Shown here piece by piece: positions 17,927-26,789 of a DNA stretch of 64,000 nt; within the stretch, counting starts at the first letter, position 1; the number at the start of each line of letters is the position of its first letter. Both the position numbers and the translations under genes were made by a program. The notes beneath the pieces were generated by a model that searched no databases, was not told the origin of the DNA, and saw only the letters and a program-made list of their open reading frames with translations. The stretch comes from Pseudomonas fluorescens (GTDB lineage: Bacteria; Pseudomonadota; Gammaproteobacteria; Pseudomonadales; Pseudomonadaceae). The stretch covers positions 5,394,001 through 5,458,000 of the forward strand of contig NZ_CP008896.1 of NCBI RefSeq assembly GCF_000730425.1, read 5' to 3'.

Positions 17927-18454
17927 ATGTCTATCCGTTTGAAATTATTGAGAAAAAAACTCGGTGTCACCTTGGAGGCCTTGGCCGAAAAATCCGGGAT
18001 GACCAAGAGTTACCTGTCGAAAATCGAGCGTGGCCTGAACACGCCGTCGATTGCCGCCGCGCTGAAACTGGCCAAGGCGTTGAACGTCAAGGTCGAAGAG
18101 CTGTTCAGCGAAGACAACGTCAGCCTCGACAGCTACAGCCTGGTGCGCAGCCATGAGCGGCCTGACACCTCGCCAGGTTATGCGGTGCTTGCCCACCAGG
18201 TCAGCGAACGCAGCCTGCTGCCGTTCATCATCTACCCGCCGGCCGAATTCAGTGACAAGACCTTCAAGGAACACGTGGGGGAGGAATTTCTGTTTGTGCA
18301 CGAAGGCCGGGTGGAAGTGGACTTCATGAACGAGCGGGTGCTGCTCGAGCGCGGCGACGCATTGCACTTCAATGCGCAAAAGCCCCACCGGATCCGCTCG
18401 GTGGGCGAAGTGCAGGCACAGTTGCTGGTGGTGGTACACAGCGCCGAAGAATAG
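17927..18454 (+). CDS. XRE family regulator with C-terminal cupin domain
   Basis: A 175-residue regulator: helix-turn-helix XRE domain (about residues 4-60, LRKKLGVTLEALAEKSGMTKSYLSKIERGLNTPS) and a cupin_2 domain (about 100-170, EHVGEEFLFVHEGRVEVDF and ERGDALHFNAQKPHRIRS). Cupin domains in this family bind a small effector. It is divergent from the aldolase operon and probably represses both itself and that operon through the TGACAC palindrome in between. Confidence 0.9.
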   Translation: MSIRLKLLRKKLGVTLEALAEKSGMTKSYLSKIERGLNTPSIAAALKLAKALNVKVEELFSEDNVSLDSYSLVRSHERPDTSPGYAVLAHQVSERSLLPFIIYPPAEFSDKTFKEHVGEEFLFVHEGRVEVDFMNERVLLERGDALHFNAQKPHRIRSVGEVQAQLLVVVHSAEE

Positions 18455-18471
18455 GCCTGGAATGCGGTCAA

Positions 18472-18578
18472 TGTAGGAGCTGGCTTGTGTGGGAGCGGGC
18501 TTGCTCGCGAAAGCGGAGTGTCATTCAACACATCCAGCGTCTGACCCATCGCTATCGCGAGCAAGCCCGCTCCCACAT
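18472..18578. repeat. Truncated REP joined to a complete REP pair
   Basis: TGTAGGAGCTGGCTT (18472-18486) is the left end of one REP class, cut off and followed at once by a complete inverted pair of the GTGGGAGCGGGCTTGC.CGCG class (18487-18578). The junction suggests insertion of one REP unit into another, or recombination between classes. It lies between the convergent regulator and DUF4917 genes. Confidence 0.75.
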
Positions 18579-18600
18579 AGGGTCTCCAGTTAGGCTGGGA

Positions 18601-19617
18601 TCAGTGCTCGACCGGCACCGACAGCGCCGGATTGCCCAGCGCATGACTGCGCGCCGCAAAGAACCGCAACTGCACCTCCATGTCTTCAAACAGGCCCGCG
18701 TAGCGGCGCTTCTGCTGCTGGATAAACCCTTCGCTGCGGCCAAATACCGAGATCGCCAGGGTCTTGATCCTCGAGCGGCGAATAGCTTCTACCAAGTGCC
18801 CATCCTGTTTGCCCAGGTGATGGCCGAAAATGCACAGCGCGCCTTCCTGTCCCAGCAACTGCCCATAGCAGAACGACAGGTAATCCGAACCGCGAATGCT
18901 CTTGAGCTTCTCGCTGCTGGCGCCTTCGTTGATAAACAGCGGCACGTCGTCGAGGGTCTTGAGGGTGTTGTTGATGGCAAAGCTGCTGAGCAAGGTGCTG
19001 TCGGTGGACGGCAATTTGCGCGCCGAACCATCCAGGTTGCGCACCAGATGCAGGCCACCATGCAGGTAAAGAATACGCGTCGCGGTGGTTGCGCTATCGC
19101 ACAGGTCAAAGCGTGAGTCGGCGCCGCGAAACAGGTCGTCGATGCCCGGTGTATGCAGGATCGACCAGTAGTTGAGCAGGTCGTAATTGCTGGTGAACAC
19201 CGTCTTGTAACTCGCCAGTTCCTGATGGATCGTGGCCAGGGTCGATGGCTGCACCAAGCGCCATGGGATATGGACGGCGTGGATGGTGTTGATCAGCGCT
19301 TCCTTGATCGCGTAGTAGCGATTACGTGGCGCGGCGGAACTGACGGCCAGGGCCTTGTTGACGCGGCTGGTGGTTTTCAGGGCACCCAGCACCTGCTCGA
19401 AGCTGCGGGTCTGCATCGCGTCAAACACACTCAGTTCGGAAGCGCTCAAGGGCTTTTCTTCCACCGTGCGTGCGTTTTCAAACAGTGAATCGTAGGCAAA
19501 GTCTTCCCACACCGCGCGACTGGCACCGTTGCCGATCAGGATGGCGGCAAAGGTGGTGCTGCTGCGCAGTGCGTTCCAGTCTTCAAGGGCGGCGTCGATA
19601 TCCTGGAAATCCTTCAT
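18601..19617 (-). CDS. DUF4917 family SIR2-like protein
   Basis: A 338-residue protein that resembles DUF4917 and the SIR2-like superfamily: nucleotide-loop motif ILIGNGASRAV (about residues 26-36), FTSNYDLLNYW (about 144-154), LHGGLHL (about 185-191) and IFGHHLGKQDGHLVEAI near the C-terminus. This order (GNGAS, SNYD, LHG, GxxxxxxD) parallels NAD-binding sirtuin-fold proteins, many of which act as NADases in phage defence. No partner gene lies beside it, so the role is open. ATG at 19617 was chosen; an in-frame TTG at 19635 is possible. The gene is divergent from the alcohol dehydrogenase gene. Confidence 0.75.
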   Translation of the reverse strand: MKDFQDIDAALEDWNALRSSTTFAAILIGNGASRAVWEDFAYDSLFENARTVEEKPLSASELSVFDAMQTRSFEQVLGALKTTSRVNKALAVSSAAPRNRYYAIKEALINTIHAVHIPWRLVQPSTLATIHQELASYKTVFTSNYDLLNYWSILHTPGIDDLFRGADSRFDLCDSATTATRILYLHGGLHLVRNLDGSARKLPSTDSTLLSSFAINNTLKTLDDVPLFINEGASSEKLKSIRGSDYLSFCYGQLLGQEGALCIFGHHLGKQDGHLVEAIRRSRIKTLAISVFGRSEGFIQQQKRRYAGLFEDMEVQLRFFAARSHALGNPALSVPVEH

Positions 19618-19743
19618 TGCGGCGGGTCTACTCAAAAACGGCTGGGCGATGACTTTATCACGGGCGGGCGTTGATCCTGGTCAAGATGCCGCAGGCCTGT
19701 GCGGTCGATGCTGTAGGCATCAACGTATCCCCGAGGGTTCACC

Positions 19744-20892
19744 ATGAGCAGCACGTTCTTCATTCCCGCCGTCAATATCATGGGCATCGATTGCCTCGAC
19801 GAAGCCATGAGCGCGATCCGTAACTACGGCTTTGGCAAGGCATTGATCGTCACCGACGCTGGCCTGGCCAAGGCGGGCGTGGCCAGCATGATTGCCGAGA
19901 AGCTGGCGATGCAGGACATCGACTCGGTGCTCTACGACGGCGCCAAGCCCAACCCCAACGTGGAGAACGTCGAAAATGGCCTGGCGTTGCTGCAGGCCAG
20001 TGGTTGTGATTTTGTGGTGTCGCTGGGCGGTGGCTCGCCCCATGACTGCGCCAAGGGCATCGCGCTGTGTGCCACCAATGGCGGGCATATCGGCGACTAC
20101 GAAGGTGTCGACCAATCGAGCAAGCCACAGTTGCCCCTGGTAGCGATCAACACCACCGCCGGTACTGCCAGCGAAATGACCCGTTTTTGCATCATCACCG
20201 ACGAAACCCGCCATGTGAAAATGGCGATCGTCGACCGTAACGTCACGCCACTGCTGTCGGTCAACGACCCGGCGCTGATGGTCGCCATGCCCAAGGGCCT
20301 GACCGCCGCCACTGGTATGGACGCGCTGACCCACGCCATCGAAGCCTATGTGTCCACTGCCGCCAACCCGATCACCGATGCGTGCGCGATCAAGGCTATT
20401 GAATTGATCAGCGCCAACCTGCGCCTGGCCGTGCGCGATGGCAGCGACATGGCCGCCCGGGAAAACATGGCCTACGCGCAATTTCTCGCCGGCATGGCCT
20501 TCAACAACGCTTCCCTGGGGTTTGTCCACGCCATGGCCCACCAGTTGGGTGGCCTCTACGACTTGCCCCACGGCGTGTGCAACGCAGTGTTGCTGCCCCA
20601 CGTCCAGAGCTTTAACGCCAGTGTCAGCGCGGCGCGCCTGAACGACGTCGGCCGCGCCCTGGGGGTGACCGACAAGCATGCCAGCCCCGAAGAGGGCGCC
20701 CAGGCGGCCATCGCGGCGATCCGCTGCCTGTCCCAGGATGTCGACATCCCGGCCGGCCTGCGCGAGCTGGGCGCCAAGCTGCAAGACATCCCGCTGCTGG
20801 CCGCCAACGCCCTCAAGGATGCGTGCGGCCTGACCAACCCACGGCGGGCGGATCAGCGCCAGATCGAGGAAATTTTCCGCAGCGCGTTTTAG
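19744..20892 (+). CDS. Iron-containing alcohol dehydrogenase
   Basis: A 382-residue group III (Fe-dependent) alcohol dehydrogenase. Visible motifs: the NAD-binding [13 protein letters not shown] (about residues 97-109), [12 protein letters not shown], and the metal-binding stretch [12 protein letters not shown] followed by [18 protein letters not shown] with the iron-ligand histidines. Length and sequence resemble YiaY/AdhB-type ethanol and 1,2-diol dehydrogenases. The substrate is uncertain. No operon partner is obvious. Confidence 0.92.
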   Translation: MSSTFFIPAVNIMGIDCLDEAMSAIRNYGFGKALIVTDAGLAKAGVASMIAEKLAMQDIDSVLYDGAKPNPNVENVENGLALLQASGCDFVVSLGGGSPHDCAKGIALCATNGGHIGDYEGVDQSSKPQLPLVAINTTAGTASEMTRFCIITDETRHVKMAIVDRNVTPLLSVNDPALMVAMPKGLTAATGMDALTHAIEAYVSTAANPITDACAIKAIELISANLRLAVRDGSDMAARENMAYAQFLAGMAFNNASLGFVHAMAHQLGGLYDLPHGVCNAVLLPHVQSFNASVSAARLNDVGRALGVTDKHASPEEGAQAAIAAIRCLSQDVDIPAGLRELGAKLQDIPLLAANALKDACGLTNPRRADQRQIEEIFRSAF

Positions 20893-20898
20893 GTTGGG

Positions 20899-20973
20899 CA
20901 GTAGCAAGCTTCAAGCGACAAGCTGTTAATCTGGGCACCTCGTACTGCTCTTAAAACTTGAAGCTTGCCACTG
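20899..20973. repeat. Inverted repeat CAGT.GCAAGCTTCAAG
   Basis: A 16-17 base sequence around GCAAGCTTCAAG at 20899-20915 and its inverse at 20957-20973. It is of a different family from the GGAGC-type REPs and sits between two genes on the same strand, where it could end the alcohol dehydrogenase transcript. Confidence 0.6.
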
Positions 20974-20985
20974 AGGCCCACCCCT

Positions 20986-21660
20986 ATGAGAGTTCTACTA
21001 TTCGGCGCCACCGGCATGGTCGGCCAGGGCGTGTTGCGTGAATGTCTGCTGGCCGCTGATGTGCAGGAAGTGGTGGCGGTGGGGCGCACGGCGTTGACCC
21101 AGGAGCACGGCAAGCTGCATCAGGTGCTGCATGCCGATATGTTCGACTTCCAACCCCTGGAGCATTTGCTGCAAGGTTTTGATGCCTGTCTGTTTTGCCT
21201 GGGGGTGTCGTCGGTGGGCATGGATGAAGCCACCTACACCCGCCAGACCTATGACCTGACACTGGTCGCCGCCAGCACCCTGGCGCGGCTCAATCCGCAG
21301 ATGACGTTTGTGTACGTGTCCGGCGCCGGTACCGACAGTTCCGAACAGGGCAAGGTGATGTGGGCGCGGGTCAAGGGCAAGACCGAGAATGCCTTGCTGC
21401 GCCTGCCGTTCAAGGCGGTTTACCTGTTCCGACCGGGGATTATCCAGCCGTTGCATGGCGTGCGCTCGAAAACCGCGCTTTACCAGACGATCTACAACTT
21501 GATCGGGCCGCTGCTGTCGCTGGTGCGTCGCGTGCGCCCGGCCTGGGTGGTCAGTACCGAGGCTGTGGGCCGGGCAATGCTGGCCGTGGCCCGCCATGGT
21601 GCGCCGCAAGCGGTGATCGAGCCTGCCGACATCCACCGTCTGGCCGCTGAGCGTGTGTGA
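20986..21660 (+). CDS. NAD(P)-binding Rossmann-fold protein
   Basis: A 224-residue atypical short-chain dehydrogenase/NmrA-like protein: nucleotide-binding motif LFGATGMVGQGVLRE (residues 5-19), and VYVSGAGTDSSEQGKVMWARVKGKTENAL with the YVSGAG and WARVKGKTE region seen in HTATIP2/YwnB-like proteins. The catalytic role is unknown. The start is the ATG at 20986, directly before the Rossmann strand. The stop overlaps the start of the LysR gene (TGATG), so the two are translationally coupled. Confidence 0.8.
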   Translation: MRVLLFGATGMVGQGVLRECLLAADVQEVVAVGRTALTQEHGKLHQVLHADMFDFQPLEHLLQGFDACLFCLGVSSVGMDEATYTRQTYDLTLVAASTLARLNPQMTFVYVSGAGTDSSEQGKVMWARVKGKTENALLRLPFKAVYLFRPGIIQPLHGVRSKTALYQTIYNLIGPLLSLVRRVRPAWVVSTEAVGRAMLAVARHGAPQAVIEPADIHRLAAERV

Positions 21661-22577
21661 TGTTGTCCAAAAGCCTGATTCGTCGCCTGGATCTGATTAC
21701 CTTGCAGTTGTTCGTCGCTGTGTACGAGGAAGGCACGCTGACCCGCGCCGCAGCGCGTGAATCCATCGCGGTATCGGCCGCCAGCAAGCGCCTGGTGGAT
21801 CTGGAGAAAATGCTCGGCTTGACCCTGTTTGTACGCCAGGCCAAGGGCATGAGTCTCACTGCCGCCGGTGAAACACTGTTGCACCATGGCCGGCAAATGC
21901 TGTTCAACGTGCAGAAAATGGGCCTGGAGCTGGGTGAGCATAGCGATGGCGTGCGTGGGTATGTGCGCATGCTGGCCAACCTGTCGGCGATCATTCAGTT
22001 CCTGCCTGAAGACTTGCGTGACTTTACCGCACGGTATCCGCAACTCAAGACCGATCTGGAAGAACGCCCCAGCAGTGGCGTGGTCCAGGGCGTGCTCGAC
22101 GGTGTGGCGGACCTGGGGATTTGCTCTTGTGATACCGATACCAAGGGCCTGTTCAGTGTGACTTATCGACGGGACAACCTGATGGTGTTGATGCCAATGG
22201 ACCACCCGTTGGCCGATCGCAAAGGGCTGTCGTTTACCGAGACCTTGGGCTGCGATTATGTCGGGCTGCATTCGGCCAGTTCGATCAATATGCGTACCCA
22301 TGCGGCTGCACGGGAGGCAGGCAAGATGCTGCACCTGCGCATCCATGTGCCGGGTTTTGATGCAATGTGCCGCATGGTCCAGGCCAATATGGGGATCGGT
22401 ATCCTGCCGCAGAAAGCCTATGAGTTGTTCGGCCGGACATTGGGCTTGCGGGCGGTGCCGCTGACCGATGAATGGGCGGCTCGACGGCTGATTCTGGTGG
22501 TACGCGATGAGGCATCGTTGTCACCGGTCAGTCGTTTACTGTTTGAATACTTGCAAGCCTCTGAATCTGATATCTGA
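21660..22577 (+). CDS. LysR family transcriptional regulator
   Basis: A 305-residue LysR regulator: N-terminal helix-turn-helix (about residues 8-66, LQLFVAVYEEGTLTRAAARESIAVSAASKRLVDLEKMLG) and a type 2 periplasmic-binding effector domain. It is coupled by a TGATG overlap to the Rossmann-fold gene but lies 130 bases upstream of the CoA-transferase / HMG-CoA lyase / MFS genes, which it may activate. The spacer contains TTCGTGTTTCGCGAA (22610-22624), a dyad that would suit a LysR site. Confidence 0.88.
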   Translation: MLSKSLIRRLDLITLQLFVAVYEEGTLTRAAARESIAVSAASKRLVDLEKMLGLTLFVRQAKGMSLTAAGETLLHHGRQMLFNVQKMGLELGEHSDGVRGYVRMLANLSAIIQFLPEDLRDFTARYPQLKTDLEERPSSGVVQGVLDGVADLGICSCDTDTKGLFSVTYRRDNLMVLMPMDHPLADRKGLSFTETLGCDYVGLHSASSINMRTHAAAREAGKMLHLRIHVPGFDAMCRMVQANMGIGILPQKAYELFGRTLGLRAVPLTDEWAARRLILVVRDEASLSPVSRLLFEYLQASESDI

Positions 22578-22608
22578 CAGATTTTCTTGTAGGAATATTC
22601 GATAAGTG

Positions 22609-22625
22609 TTCGTGTTTCGCGAACG
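22609..22625. promoter_or_regulatory. Dyad upstream of the CoA-transferase operon
   Basis: GTTCGTGTTTCGCGAAC has TTCG and CGAA arms around an AT-rich centre, about 85 bases before the CoA-transferase start. A LysR-type activator site is expected at this distance; the assignment rests on position and symmetry only. Confidence 0.35.
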
Positions 22626-22707
22626 CTCGTTGCCAACTGAAGGTTGGATTTACCCCGTCGGCCTCCTCTAGCCTTGGTTCACATTCCAAGAACAAGAGGT
22701 AGACCCT

Positions 22708-23901
22708 ATGACGGCTCCCCTGAATGGCATCAAGGTGATCGAGATTGGTACGCTGATTGCTGCACCGTTCGCTGCGCGACTGCTGGCTGAGTTTGGTGCC
22801 GAGGTGATCAAGATCGAAGCCATGGGCCAGGGCGACCCACTTCGTAAATGGCGAAAGCTGCACCGGGGTACTTCACTGTGGTGGTACCTGCAATCGCGCA
22901 ACAAAAAATCCCTGGCCCTGAATCTCAAGTCTGCTGATGGCGTTGCCCTGGTCAAGCAGTTGCTGGGCGATGCCGATGTACTGATCGAAAACCTGCGCCC
23001 CGGCGGCCTGGAAAAACTCGGCCTGGGCTGGGACGTGCTGCATGCCCTGAACCCCAAGCTGACCCTGGTACGCATTTCCGGTTACGGCCAGACCGGACCT
23101 TATCGCGACCGTCCGGGGTTCGGGGCCATCGGCGAGGCCATGGGAGGGATCCGCTACACCACCGGTAACCCTGATTCGGCGCCGGCCCGGGTGGGTGTCA
23201 GCCTTGGAGATTCACTGGCATCGCTGCATGCGGTGATCGGCGCCTTGATATCGCTGCTGCGGGTCAAGACCGGGCAGGGCGATGGGCAGGTGGTGGACGT
23301 CTCCCTGGCCGAAAGTGTGTTCAACCTGATGGAAAGCCTGGTGCCGGAATACGACATGCTCGGCCATGTCCGTGAACGCAGCGGCGGCGCCTTGCCCGGT
23401 ATTGCGCCGTCCAATACTTACCTGACTGCCGACGGCGCCTATGTGGTGATCGCTGGCAACAGTGACCCCATCTACAAACGGTTGATGACTGCCATTGGCC
23501 GCGTCGATCTGGCCGACGCCGAAGAGTTCGCCCACAACGACGGGCGTGCGGCAAAAAGCAGCCTGCTGGACGCGGCCATCACCCACTGGACCAGCAGCCT
23601 GCCCATCGAACAGGTGCTCGATACCTTGCAGGCAGCCGAGGTGCCCGCCGGTCGTATCTATTCGGTGGCCGATATCGTTGCCGACCCGCACTACCAGGCC
23701 CGGGGCATGCTGCTCAATGCCCAACTGCCTGGCGGGGTGACAGTGAAGATGCCGGGCATTGTGCCCAAGCTCTCGCAAACCCCCGGGACGGTGAACTGGC
23801 AAGGTCCCAGCCTGGGCCAGCACACCGACGAAATCCTCGGCGGCATGGGCCTTGTAGAGCGTGATATTCAGCGCCTGAAAGACTCTGGAGTCGTGCAATG
23901 A
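22708..23901 (+). CDS. CaiB/BaiF (type III) CoA-transferase
   Basis: A 397-residue type III CoA-transferase. Family features: N-terminal LNGIKVIEIGTLIAAPFAARLLAEFGAEVIKIE, the KSLALNLKSADGVALVKQLL segment, NLRPGGLEKLGLGWD, and the GDSLASLHAVIGAL region carrying the catalytic aspartate. These enzymes move CoA between carboxylic acids; mammalian SUGCT of this family activates 3-hydroxy-3-methylglutarate and glutarate with succinyl-CoA. The gene overlaps the next by 4 bases (ATGA), and the next encodes an HMG-CoA lyase, so activation of HMG or a related branched dicarboxylate is the likely role. Confidence 0.88.
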   Translation: MTAPLNGIKVIEIGTLIAAPFAARLLAEFGAEVIKIEAMGQGDPLRKWRKLHRGTSLWWYLQSRNKKSLALNLKSADGVALVKQLLGDADVLIENLRPGGLEKLGLGWDVLHALNPKLTLVRISGYGQTGPYRDRPGFGAIGEAMGGIRYTTGNPDSAPARVGVSLGDSLASLHAVIGALISLLRVKTGQGDGQVVDVSLAESVFNLMESLVPEYDMLGHVRERSGGALPGIAPSNTYLTADGAYVVIAGNSDPIYKRLMTAIGRVDLADAEEFAHNDGRAAKSSLLDAAITHWTSSLPIEQVLDTLQAAEVPAGRIYSVADIVADPHYQARGMLLNAQLPGGVTVKMPGIVPKLSQTPGTVNWQGPSLGQHTDEILGGMGLVERDIQRLKDSGVVQ

Positions 23902-24839
23902 TCGTTGATTACTCCGACCCGCTGATTGTGCAGGAAGTCTCGCCCCGGGACGGCTTGCAGATCGAGCCGACCTGGGTCGAGACCGCCGATAAAATTCGCC
24001 TGATCGACCAATTGTCCCTGGCCGGTTTTTCGCGCATCGAGGCCGGCTCCTTTGTCTCGCCCAAGGCGATTCCCGCGCTACGGGATGGTGAACAGGTGTT
24101 CCAGGGGATTCGCCGTCGCACCGGGGTGATCTATGTGGCACTGATCCCCAACCTCAGGGGCGCCCAGCGGGCGGTTGCATCTGGCGCGGATGAGCTGAAC
24201 CTGGTGCTGTCCGCCAGCCAGACCCATAACCTGGCCAACATGCGGATGCGCTGCGAAGCCTCGCTGGCGGCCTTCGGCGAGGTGGTGAGTTTTGCCAGCG
24301 GGTACCCGGTACGCCTCAATGGCAGCATTGCCACCGCCTTCGGTTGCCCGTTCGAGGGCAAGATCGACGAGGAGCGTGTGCTGCGCCTGGTGGACGCCTA
24401 TCTGGAACTGGGCGTGCAGGGCATCACCCTGGCCGACACCACCGGCATGGCCAACCCGCGTCAGGTCTGGCGCCTGGTCACTCGGGTGTTGCGGGGTGTA
24501 CCTGTCAGTGCCCTGACATTGCATTTTCACAACACCCGTGGCTTGGGGTTGTGCAATGTCCTGGCGGCCTACGAGGCCGGCGCCCGGCGTTTTGACGCAG
24601 CCCTGGGGGGGCTCGGCGGCTGCCCGTTTGCGCCCGGGGCGTCGGGGAATATCTGCACCGAAGACCTGGTCAACCTGTGTGAAGAAGTGGGCATCCCCAC
24701 CGGGATCGACTTGCCACATCTGCTACAGATGTCCACGCAATTGCCGGCCCTGCTCGGTCATGAACTGCCTGGCCAAGTGGTCAAGGCCGGCCGCAACCGT
24801 GACGTGCATCCACCCCCGGCGTTTATCGCCACGCTGTAG
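23898..24839 (+). CDS. Hydroxymethylglutaryl-CoA lyase family protein
   Basis: A 313-residue HMGL-like TIM-barrel enzyme. Catalytic features are visible: VSPRDGLQIE with Arg17 and Asp18, the metal-binding HFHNTRGLG (HxH), and the flexible loop GLGGCPFAPGASGN with the active-site cysteine. It would cleave HMG-CoA to acetyl-CoA and acetoacetate. It overlaps the CoA-transferase gene by 4 bases, making the two a functional pair. A related substrate such as another 3-hydroxy-3-methyl acyl-CoA is possible. Confidence 0.88.
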   Translation: MIVDYSDPLIVQEVSPRDGLQIEPTWVETADKIRLIDQLSLAGFSRIEAGSFVSPKAIPALRDGEQVFQGIRRRTGVIYVALIPNLRGAQRAVASGADELNLVLSASQTHNLANMRMRCEASLAAFGEVVSFASGYPVRLNGSIATAFGCPFEGKIDEERVLRLVDAYLELGVQGITLADTTGMANPRQVWRLVTRVLRGVPVSALTLHFHNTRGLGLCNVLAAYEAGARRFDAALGGLGGCPFAPGASGNICTEDLVNLCEEVGIPTGIDLPHLLQMSTQLPALLGHELPGQVVKAGRNRDVHPPPAFIATL

Positions 24840-24899
24840 GCCTCAACCAGACAACAAAAACAATCTGGACGCCTGTGGGCAGTCCGCCTGGAGAAAGCA

Positions 24900-26228
24900 A
24901 TGAACCCAAATACCCTGGAGGCCGGCGTGCGCCCGGCCGCTGAGCGCGATGAAATAAAAGCCCTGGTCAATAAGGTCGCCTGGCGCCTGATGCCATTGAT
25001 CATGGTGTGTTACCTGTTCGCGTTTTTTGACCGTATCAACATCAGCTTCGCCAAGTTCCAGTTACAGGCCGATCTGGGTTTGAGCAACACCGCCTATGGC
25101 TTGGGCGCGGGGTTGTTTGTGATTGGCTATGTGATCTTCGAGGTGCCAAGCAACATGATGTTGTACCGGGTCGGTGCCCGGCGCTGGATAGCCCGGATCA
25201 TGGTGTCCTGGGGCCTTGCCACGGCGGCGATGGTGTTTGTGACCGCCGAGTGGCAGTTCTACATCTTGCGCTTTCTGATCGGCGCCATGGAGGCAGGTTT
25301 TGCGCCGGGTGTGCTGTATTACCTGACCTTGTGGTTCCCCCAGGATTTCCGCGGGCGGATTACCTCATTGCTGTTCCTTGCCTCGGCATTTGCCGGTTTG
25401 GTGGGGGCGCCGTTTTCCGGCCTGGTGTTGGAGCACATGGACGGCGTGCTGCAAATGCGCGGCTGGCACTGGTTGTTCCTGCTCGGTGGTTTGCCGTGCG
25501 TGGTGCTGGCGTGGATGGTTTTGACCCAGTTCAAGGATCGCATCGAAGACGCGCCCTGGCTGAGTGCTCAAGAGAAAGCCCTGCTGTCGAGTCGCATTGC
25601 GGTGCATGAAGTACACAAGAAAGGCTCGTTGCTCCAGGCCCTGAAAATTCCCGGGTTCCTCACGTTGGGGTTGATCTACTTCCTGATCCAGGTGGCCTCC
25701 TATGGCCTGAATTTCTGGGCGCCGCAATTGATCCGCAGCACCGGCATCCAGAGCTCGGTCACCATTGGCTTTCTGACGGCGGTTCCATACGTCTGTGGGG
25801 CGATCAGCATGGTGGTGATCGGACGCTGGTCAGACGCCACGGGTGAGCGGCGCAAGTTTGTCAGCGGCCTGGTGGTGTTGGGGGCGGTGGGCTTCTTCTG
25901 CGCCGGGATCTTTGATGACCACACGACATTCCTGATCATCGCCCTGGGCCTGTTGGGCGCCGGTATTATTGCCTCGATCCCGACCTTCTGGACCTTGCCT
26001 CCCAAGCTGCTGGCCGGTGCCGGTGCGGGCGCTGCGGGCGGGATTGCCTTGATCAATACCCTGGGGCAACTGGGCGGTATCGTCAGCCCGCTAATGGTCG
26101 GGCGTATCCAGGACATCAGCGGCAGCACCACCCCGGCGCTGTATGTGATTGGCGTGTGCGCGTTGGTTGCGGCGGCGTTGTTGCTCTGGGGCTTGCCACA
26201 GGTGCTGCGCACGTCGGATAAACGCTGA
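24900..26228 (+). CDS. MFS transporter, anion:cation symporter type
   Basis: A 442-residue major facilitator transporter with about 12 membrane segments and the organic-anion symporter (ACS) signature near the first helices (VCYLFAFFDRINISFAKFQLQADLGLS). ACS members import carboxylates such as phthalate, tartrate, glucarate or 4-hydroxyphenylacetate. It lies 60 bases after the HMG-CoA lyase gene on the same strand, so it probably brings in the acid that the CoA-transferase activates. Confidence 0.88.
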   Translation: MNPNTLEAGVRPAAERDEIKALVNKVAWRLMPLIMVCYLFAFFDRINISFAKFQLQADLGLSNTAYGLGAGLFVIGYVIFEVPSNMMLYRVGARRWIARIMVSWGLATAAMVFVTAEWQFYILRFLIGAMEAGFAPGVLYYLTLWFPQDFRGRITSLLFLASAFAGLVGAPFSGLVLEHMDGVLQMRGWHWLFLLGGLPCVVLAWMVLTQFKDRIEDAPWLSAQEKALLSSRIAVHEVHKKGSLLQALKIPGFLTLGLIYFLIQVASYGLNFWAPQLIRSTGIQSSVTIGFLTAVPYVCGAISMVVIGRWSDATGERRKFVSGLVVLGAVGFFCAGIFDDHTTFLIIALGLLGAGIIASIPTFWTLPPKLLAGAGAGAAGGIALINTLGQLGGIVSPLMVGRIQDISGSTTPALYVIGVCALVAAALLLWGLPQVLRTSDKR

Positions 26229-26232
26229 GGGA

Positions 26233-26721
26233 TTATCCCGCGGTTGCCAACGCCTTGGCGGGTGCGGCACTGAACTGAATCAACGCGACCCCGCCGATCA
26301 ACATCAGCACCCCGAGCAACCGGGGTGCTGTCAGTTGCCGCTCCACCAGGCCAAACAGGCCAAAGTGATCGAGTACCACAGACGCGAGAATCTGCCCGGC
26401 CATGGCCAGGGCGATAAACCCCGAGGCGCCAAGCTTTGGCAGTAAAACCAGGGCCAGGGAGATAAAGCACACGCCGAATGCGCCACCGGTCCACATCCAC
26501 AGCGGCGCCTTGCCGATAAAACCAAGGCTGGGCAGTGGCAAGCGCAGGGCCAGGATGACGGGCAACAACACCAGAATGCTTACCAGCAGTGAGGCCAGCG
26601 TCGCCCACAACGGATGCCCGAGGCCGCGCCCGAGGTTGGCATTGATTGCACTTTGAAACGGCACCACCGCCCCGGCAATCACCGCCAGCAGCAACAAGCC
26701 CAGCCAATGCAACGTGGTCAT
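26233..26721 (-). CDS. YdcZ-type DMT family transporter (DUF606)
   Basis: A 162-residue membrane protein with five predicted helices: a half-size DMT transporter of the YdcZ group (VPFQSAINANLGRGLGHPLWATL is typical). These are thought to work as dimers and to export small molecules. It converges with the MFS gene, ending 4 bases from it, and is divergent from the LysR gene at 26790, which probably regulates it. Confidence 0.85.
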   Translation of the reverse strand: MTTLHWLGLLLLAVIAGAVVPFQSAINANLGRGLGHPLWATLASLLVSILVLLPVILALRLPLPSLGFIGKAPLWMWTGGAFGVCFISLALVLLPKLGASGFIALAMAGQILASVVLDHFGLFGLVERQLTAPRLLGVLMLIGGVALIQFSAAPAKALATAG

Positions 26722-26789
26722 GATCCATCTCCTGAAGGTTTTACTGGACTCTACGGTATTCGTCCTGCAGATTAAAATTCCAAGTTCTT

